DNA from: Pseudonocardia hierapolitana
GTDB lineage: Bacteria; Actinomycetota; Actinomycetes; Mycobacteriales; Pseudonocardiaceae
Reading direction: 5' to 3'
Length of the DNA stretch: 64,000 nucleotides
Assembly (NCBI RefSeq): GCF_007994075.1
Contig: NZ_VIWU01000001.1
Span: 8,122,001-8,186,000 of the forward strand
The notes under the pieces were generated by a model, which was not told where the DNA came from, ran no database searches, and saw only the letters and a list, made by a program, of their open reading frames with translations. Positions 59,322 to 64,000 of the stretch are shown here, piece by piece. Numbering within the stretch: the stretch's first letter is position 1; each line of letters opens with the position of its first letter. Position numbers and translations under genes: made by a program.

Positions 59322-60071
59322 ATGCGGTGCGAGGACTTCCGGGACGCGATCTCCGCGCGGATGGACGGCGAGGATCCCGGGATGGAGGCCGCCGAGGTGG
59401 AGCGCCACCTCGCCGGCTGCGCCGGCTGCCGCGCCTTCTCCGAGCGGGCAGCGCACGTCACCCGGCTGGCCCGGATCCGCCCCGCCGAGGATCACCCGGA
59501 CGTGCTGCCCGGGCTCCTCGCCGCGCTGGACGCCGGGGAGTCCCGACCGGCACCGCGGCGGACGGGGCGCTCGATCGCCCGCGACGCCGTCCGCGCCGCC
59601 CTCGCGGTGCTGGCCGTCGGTCAGCTGGCGCTCGCGCTCAGCGGGATCATCGCCGCGACCGGAGCCGGCCCGGACCAGCTCGCCGGGGCGAGCATGGCGC
59701 ACTTCTCGCACGAGAGCGCGGCGTGGAACCTCGCCATCGGCGTCGCGTTCGGCTGGGCCGCCACCGGGGCCCGCCGAGCGGGCGGGCTCGTGCCGGTGAT
59801 CGGCGCGTTCGTCGCGTTACTGGTGACCCTCAGCGCGCTGGACGTGCTCGCCGGGCACGTCACGGCCGGCAGGCTGCTCGGGCACCTGCCGGTGATCATC
59901 GGCCTCGTCCTCCTGCTGCTGCACGCCCGGCTCGGCCGCGACGGCGGCGGCACCACGGCCGCGTCCCACGAGGGCGAGACGGGCGACGGCTCCCACGGGG
60001 ACGAGACGTTCGGCGGCGGCCGGTTCGGCGACGGGGGCCTGCAGCCGTCTGCCCACCACCGCGCGGCCTGA
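59322..60071 (+). CDS. zinc-finger anti-sigma factor, membrane-bound
   Basis: A 249-residue protein. The N-terminal zf-HC2 region has CEDF and HLAGCAGC, the His-x3-Cys-x2-Cys pattern of zinc-binding anti-sigma domains. About five hydrophobic segments follow (residues 85-210), and a Gly/His-rich tail ends the protein. It is divergent from the ECF sigma gene. A HCC motif with a disulfide-related output (mauE, dsbA) suggests a redox signal, by inference. Confidence 0.85.
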   Translation: MRCEDFRDAISARMDGEDPGMEAAEVERHLAGCAGCRAFSERAAHVTRLARIRPAEDHPDVLPGLLAALDAGESRPAPRRTGRSIARDAVRAALAVLAVGQLALALSGIIAATGAGPDQLAGASMAHFSHESAAWNLAIGVAFGWAATGARRAGGLVPVIGAFVALLVTLSALDVLAGHVTAGRLLGHLPVIIGLVLLLLHARLGRDGGGTTAASHEGETGDGSHGDETFGGGRFGDGGLQPSAHHRAA

Positions 60072-60132
60072 GGCGCTCGGCGGCTCCGTCGCGATCGGTG
60101 GCCGGCTCGATCCGAATCCCGCGATCACCGTC

Positions 60133-60160
60133 GGGAACCGGGGCCGCGACCGCGACGACC
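60133..60160 (+). promoter_or_regulatory. ECF-type promoter of mauE-dsbA
   Basis: GGGAAC (60133-60138), 17 bases, then CGACC (60156-60160), ten bases before ATG 60171. Matches the anti-sigma promoter in both elements, in spacing and in the base after each element. Confidence 0.65.
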
Positions 60161-60170
60161 ACTCGTGGTG

Positions 60171-60653
60171 ATGCCATCCACCACCACCTCCCCACCCGCT
60201 TCGGCACTCGCCTGGCTCAGCACGGCGGCACGGCTGCTGCTCGGCGCCGTCTGGCTCGCCGCAGGCGCGTCGAAGATCACCGATCTGGACGCCTCCGTGC
60301 GCGCGGTCCGCGCCTACCGGCTCCTGCCCGAGACGGCCGCGCAGGTCGTCGGCGCCGGTCTGCCGGTCGTGGAGCTGCTCTTGGGCGTGCTGCTCGTCGT
60401 CGGGGCCGGGGTCCGGGCGGCCGCGGCGGTCTCGGCCGTGCTGATGCTCGCGTTCGTCGTCGGGATCGCGTCGGCCTGGGCCCGCGGCCTGCGGATCGAC
60501 TGCGGTTGCTTCGGCTCGGGCGGTGAGCTCGCGGCCGGGCAGGACCCCGCCTACGGGCCCGAGCTCGCCCGCGACGCCGCACTGATGGTGATCGCCCTGC
60601 TCCTCGTCCGGTGGCCGGCCGGGCGACTCGCACTCATGAAGGAGTCCTCCTGA
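60171..60653 (+). CDS. MauE/DoxX-like redox membrane protein
   Basis: A 160-residue, four-helix membrane protein. It starts with LSTAARLLLGAVWLAAGASKI and contains RIDCGCFGSGG, the Cys-Gly-Cys-Phe-Gly motif typical of MauE-like proteins, thought to exchange disulfides. ATG 60171; its TGA shares one base with the dsbA-like start. It probably acts with the DsbA-like protein to make or isomerise disulfides outside the membrane. Confidence 0.85.
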   Translation: MPSTTTSPPASALAWLSTAARLLLGAVWLAAGASKITDLDASVRAVRAYRLLPETAAQVVGAGLPVVELLLGVLLVVGAGVRAAAAVSAVLMLAFVVGIASAWARGLRIDCGCFGSGGELAAGQDPAYGPELARDAALMVIALLLVRWPAGRLALMKESS

Positions 60654-61309
60654 TGCCCCGCACCCTCGCCACCAGGCGCGGTCCGTCGACCCTGACGCTC
60701 GTCGCGGTCGTCGTGCTGGTGCTGTTCGCCGGTGCCGTCGGCTTCGGCGTCTACCGCGCGCAGGCCGGCGCGGGCGCCCTGCCTGCGGGGGCCACCGCGG
60801 CCGGCGTCGCGGTCGGCAACCCCGACGCGCCGGTGACGATCGATCTCTACCTGGACTTCCAGTGCCCGGCCTGCGCGCAGTACGAGCAGCAGGCAGGCGC
60901 CACGATCGACGAGCTCGTCGCGTCGGGACGGGCCAGGGTCGTCTACCACCCGGTGGCCTACCTGAACCGCTTCTCCAGCACGCAGTACTCCAGCCGCTCG
61001 TCCGCGGCCGCCGGATGCGCGGCCGACGCGGGCGTCCTCCCCCGGTTCGCGCAGCTGCTGTACGCGAACCAGCCGCCGGAGGGCGGCGACGGCCTGCCCG
61101 ACGAACAGCTCGTGGCCCTCGGGACGCAGGCCGGTGCGGGACTCGGGTTCGCCACCTGCGTGCAGGACGGCCGGTACGCGGCCTGGACCCGGTCGGTCAC
61201 CGACGCGGCGTCCCGGGCCGGCATCACCGCGACACCCACCGTCCTGGTGAACGGACGGGAGGTGGAGCGCACCGCGGAGGCGTTGCGCGCCGCCGTCGAC
61301 GCGGGCTGA
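60653..61309 (+). CDS. DsbA-like thioredoxin-fold protein
   Basis: A 218-residue protein with an N-terminal membrane anchor (LTLVAVVVLVLFAGAVGFGVY) and a DsbA/thioredoxin domain. The active site is CPAC in YLDFQCPACAQYE, with the cis-Pro region at ITATPTVLVNGREV. Start ATG 60653 in a TGATG overlap with the MauE-like gene. It should act outside the cytoplasmic membrane, with MauE as its redox partner. Confidence 0.9.
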   Translation: MPRTLATRRGPSTLTLVAVVVLVLFAGAVGFGVYRAQAGAGALPAGATAAGVAVGNPDAPVTIDLYLDFQCPACAQYEQQAGATIDELVASGRARVVYHPVAYLNRFSSTQYSSRSSAAAGCAADAGVLPRFAQLLYANQPPEGGDGLPDEQLVALGTQAGAGLGFATCVQDGRYAAWTRSVTDAASRAGITATPTVLVNGREVERTAEALRAAVDAG

Positions 61310-61342
61310 GCCATATCCTCCCCCGGTGGGTAAGGGGGGACG

Positions 61343-62569
61343 ATGACGCCGCACACGCTCGCCGACCCGGTGCAGCGGGTGTCGGCGGGCTGGGTGGTCC
61401 GGTTCTCGCTGGCGTGGATCGGGCTGTACGCGGGCCTGTTCGGGCCGCTGCAGGTGCTGTTGCCCCAGCAGGTCGAGGCGCTCGCGCCGCAGGACAAGGA
61501 GGCGGCGCTCGCACTGGTGCTCGCGGCGGGCGCGGCCTGCACCCTCGTGGCGAACCCGCTGTTCGGCGCGCTGTCGGACCGCACGCGCTCCCGGTTCGGC
61601 CGGCGCAAGCCCTGGATCGCGCTCGGGTTCGCAGGCGGTGCCGTCGCGATCGCGCTGCTCGCAGCGGCACCGGCCCTCCCGCTGGTGGTGGCCGGGTGGT
61701 GCGCCGTGCAGACGCTGCTCAACGCGCCGTTCGCCGCGCTCAGCGCCGCCGTGCCGGACGAGGTGCCGGCCGCACAGCGCGGCACGGCGGCCGGGTACCT
61801 CGGCCTGGCGTTCGTCGTCGGCGTCGGCGCCGGGACCGGGCTCGCGGTCCTCGCCGGGTCCGTCACCACCGGATACCTGCTGTGCGCGTTCGCCGCCGTG
61901 CTCTTCAGCCTCCCGTACGTCCTGCTGGGGCGGCCCGCAGGCCACCAGCCGGAGACGACCTGGCGGTGGGGCGAGTTCCTGCGCGGGTTCTGGATCAACC
62001 CGGTGCGCCACCGCGACTTCGGCTGGGGCTTCCTCACGCGCTTCCTGGTGAACCTCGGCAACGCGATCGTGCTGCTCTACCTGTTCTTCTTCCTCTCCGA
62101 CGTCGTCGGGCTGGCCGACCCGGCCTCCAGCGTCCTGGTCCTCACGGCCGTCTACTCGGTGGCCATGCTGGCCTCGGTGGTCGTCGCGGGCAGGCTGTCG
62201 GACCGCGTGGGCAGGCGGCGCGTGTTCGTCACCGGGGGCGCGCTGGTCATGGCCGGGGCGGCCGTGCTGATCTCGGTGTGGCCGGCCTGGCCGGGCGTGG
62301 TGACCGCCGCCGTGGCCCTCGGCATCGGCTTCGGCGCGTACAGCGCGGTGGACTTCGCGCTGCTCACCCAAGTGCTCCCCGCTGCGCGCGACCGCGGGAA
62401 GGACCTGGGCGTGCTCAACATCGCCAGCTCGCTGCCGCAGGTCATCGCCCCCGCGATCGCCGCACCGGTCGTGACCGTGCTCGGCGGGTACACGGCGCTC
62501 TACCTCGTGGCGGCCGCGATCGAGGTGGCGGGCGCGGTCCTCGTCTACCGGATCCGATCGGTCCGCTGA
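61343..62569 (+). CDS. MFS transporter, sugar-type
   Basis: A 408-residue 12-helix transporter. Motif A-like loops are GALSDRTRSRFGRRKPWI and AGRLSDRVGRRR. The RRKPWI pattern is seen in sucrose and glycoside transporters, so a sugar substrate is likely. ATG 61343 has a G-rich ribosome site (AAGGGGGGA). Convergent with the GH127 gene after three bases; both may serve arabinose-containing glycans (inference). Confidence 0.88.
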   Translation: MTPHTLADPVQRVSAGWVVRFSLAWIGLYAGLFGPLQVLLPQQVEALAPQDKEAALALVLAAGAACTLVANPLFGALSDRTRSRFGRRKPWIALGFAGGAVAIALLAAAPALPLVVAGWCAVQTLLNAPFAALSAAVPDEVPAAQRGTAAGYLGLAFVVGVGAGTGLAVLAGSVTTGYLLCAFAAVLFSLPYVLLGRPAGHQPETTWRWGEFLRGFWINPVRHRDFGWGFLTRFLVNLGNAIVLLYLFFFLSDVVGLADPASSVLVLTAVYSVAMLASVVVAGRLSDRVGRRRVFVTGGALVMAGAAVLISVWPAWPGVVTAAVALGIGFGAYSAVDFALLTQVLPAARDRGKDLGVLNIASSLPQVIAPAIAAPVVTVLGGYTALYLVAAAIEVAGAVLVYRIRSVR

Positions 62570-62572
62570 GCC

Positions 62573-64000
62573 TCAGCCCTCGGAGATGGGCAGCCACACC
62601 CGCATCGTCGACGGTCCGCGCTCGGCCCAGTCGTGGTACGGCACGAGCGGCACGTCGAAGGCGTTGTCGTCGGCCCGGTCGTCCTCCACGGGATCCGGTC
62701 GGCCGTACGGCCAGGGGTGATCGGGCACCACCGACCGGCGCAGCCGCACGACGACCGCCCCGTCCTCCTCACGCGGGGCAACGGCCGGGTCGAGCCGGAC
62801 GTCCCCGACGTCGTCGACCCGGCCCTCGCTCGCGGCGGCCACGTCGACCGACTCCAGGCACAGCACCTCGGGCCCGCGCTCCACCGCGAGGCACCCACGC
62901 ACGGCGTCGATCCGCGGGTCGGGCGCGGTGAACCGCGGCGTCACGGGCAGGTGCAGCTCCACCACGTCGCCTGCGCGGAAGGCCCGCCGCACCCGGGCCG
63001 TTCCGGGCGTCACCGGTTCGGCGGCCCCGTCCACGACGAGGCGTGCGCCGTCGGCCCAGGCCGGCACCCGCAGCGAGAGCGTCCACGGCGCGGCGGCGTC
63101 GTCGCGGACGTGGACGCGGATCACCCCGTCCCGCGGGTAGCCGGTCTCCACGTCGAGCGCGATCGCCGTGCCGTCCGGCAGCGCGGTGCGGATCGCGGCC
63201 GGGGCGTACTGGTGCAGCTGGAGGCCCTCGTCGTCGGCGGTGGCGACGTACGCGGCGAGGCCGGCGAGGGTGCGAGCCACGTTGGGCGGGCAGCACGACA
63301 CCTCGAACCACGGCGCCCGCAGCGACGACGACGCCCGCGGCGACACCTCCCCGTCGACGGCCGCCGTGCCCGGCCGGCGCTGGTGCAGGGTGTTCGCGTA
63401 GAAGAACGCCGTGCCCTGCGCCGACGGCGAGGTGGCGATCACGTTGAACAGGTTCCGCTCGATCAGGTCGGCGTAGCGGGGGGCGCCGTCGGCCAGCAGC
63501 AGCCGCCAGCTGAACATGATCGAGGCGACGGAGGCGCACGTCTCGGAGTAGGCCCGGTCCGGCGGGAGCACCCAGTCGTCCCCGAACGCCTCGTCCTGGT
63601 GGTGCGAGCCCACTCCGCCGGTGAGGTAGGTGCGCCGCGCCACCGTGTTGTCCCACTGGGTGGCCAGCGCCGCGAGGAGCTCCGCGTCGTCGCGTTCCAC
63701 CGCGACGTCCACGGCGCCGGCGGACAGGTAACCGGCCCGCACGGCGTGCCCGCGCAGCACGGTGGCCTCCCGCACGGGTACGTCGTCCTGGTAGTAGGAG
63801 CGGCCCCACTCGATGTCGCGCAGCACACCACGGCCGCGGCGTTCGACGAAGAGGGCGGCCTGGTCGAGGTAGCGCCTGTCGCCGGTGACGCGGGCGAACT
63901 CCACGAGGGCCGGCTCGATCTCGGCGTGTCCGCACACCGACTCGATCCCGCCCGGCCCGAACACCGTGCAGACGAGGTCGGCGGCGCAGCGGGCCACGTC
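62573..64000 (-). CDS. GH127 beta-L-arabinofuranosidase, N-terminus beyond the window
   Basis: At least 475 residues of a GH127 enzyme. The catalytic region includes YSETCASVASIMFSWRLL (acid Glu) and FEVSCCPPNVARTL (nucleophilic and zinc-ligand Cys residues), with GSHHQDEAFGDDWVLPPDRAY before it. C-terminal beta-sandwich regions follow. The gene runs off the right end at base 64000. GH127 enzymes remove L-arabinofuranose from plant glycoproteins. No signal peptide can be checked. Confidence 0.92.
   Translation of the reverse strand, partial: DVARCAADLVCTVFGPGGIESVCGHAEIEPALVEFARVTGDRRYLDQAALFVERRGRGVLRDIEWGRSYYQDDVPVREATVLRGHAVRAGYLSAGAVDVAVERDDAELLAALATQWDNTVARRTYLTGGVGSHHQDEAFGDDWVLPPDRAYSETCASVASIMFSWRLLLADGAPRYADLIERNLFNVIATSPSAQGTAFFYANTLHQRRPGTAAVDGEVSPRASSSLRAPWFEVSCCPPNVARTLAGLAAYVATADDEGLQLHQYAPAAIRTALPDGTAIALDVETGYPRDGVIRVHVRDDAAAPWTLSLRVPAWADGARLVVDGAAEPVTPGTARVRRAFRAGDVVELHLPVTPRFTAPDPRIDAVRGCLAVERGPEVLCLESVDVAAASEGRVDDVGDVRLDPAVAPREEDGAVVVRLRRSVVPDHPWPYGRPDPVEDDRADDNAFDVPLVPYHDWAERGPSTMRVWLPISEG

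Noticed and set aside
1..64000. CRISPR arrays, tRNA or rRNA genes, prophage or complete insertion sequences
   Set aside because: No regularly spaced repeats, no recognisable cloverleaf or rRNA sequence, and no transposase, integrase or phage structural proteins were seen.

Overview
The window is chromosomal DNA of a very high-GC actinomycete. Codon third positions are almost always G or C, many genes start with GTG, and neighbours often overlap as ATGA, GTGA or TGATG. The mix of genes (actinobacterial paa cluster, AfsR-type and large ATP-binding LuxR regulators, NYN-LOTUS protein, GH43 and GH127 arabinosidases) fits a soil actinomycete, most likely Pseudonocardiaceae. I cannot fix the genus from the sequence. 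I see no rRNA, tRNA, CRISPR array, intact insertion sequence or prophage.

Layout. 1-1887: end of a RodA/FtsW-type gene with a membrane partner. 2300-6790: polyol dehydrogenase, its LacI regulator and a GMC (choline dehydrogenase-like) oxidoreductase. 7060-13583: small proteins, a medium-chain reductase, an AfsR-like regulator broken by a single-base frameshift, a TIM-barrel protein and a Usp protein. 13621-14310: VapBC toxin-antitoxin with its operator. 14852-24367: an RpiR regulator divergent from an eight-gene, translationally coupled operon that joins an oligopeptide-type ABC importer to MurQ, AnmK and a beta-lactamase-fold hydrolase. I read it as muropeptide uptake and recycling. 24442-29443: a two-component system, a small membrane protein, and an MFS exporter with a divergent TetR. 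29451-38973: phenylacetate catabolism (paaEDCBA, a GNAT protein, a TetR, paaG, then divergent paaZ and paaK). 39191-45278: cold-shock protein, hydrolase, NYN-LOTUS protein, a secreted or membrane pair, a mu-crystallin-type reductase, a SnoaL-like protein and a decarboxylase remnant. 45294-53224: methyltransferase, FAD monooxygenase and two large LuxR regulators. 53361-56552: a second two-component system. 56583-64000: GH43 arabinanase, an isocitrate-lyase-like protein, an ECF sigma/anti-sigma/MauE/DsbA redox module, an MFS transporter and a partial GH127 arabinofuranosidase.

Main observations. (1) A 162-bp element occurs twice, at 4872-5035 and 35306-35473. The copies align without gaps at 125 of 162 positions by hand count, and their stems differ by compensatory base-pair changes, so a fold appears to be under selection. 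The second copy sits between two inverted copies of a 25-bp near-palindrome in the paaG-paaZ promoter region. (2) The MurQ/AnmK operon uses an ABC importer where Bacillus uses a PTS permease. (3) Two promoters with the same ECF-type layout precede the anti-sigma gene and the mauE-dsbA pair. (4) Three matching operator-like sites lie in front of paaA, paaG and paaZ and probably bind the TetR protein encoded in the cluster. (5) At least seven genes look leaderless, with a TANNNT-like -10 box six or seven bases before the start codon.
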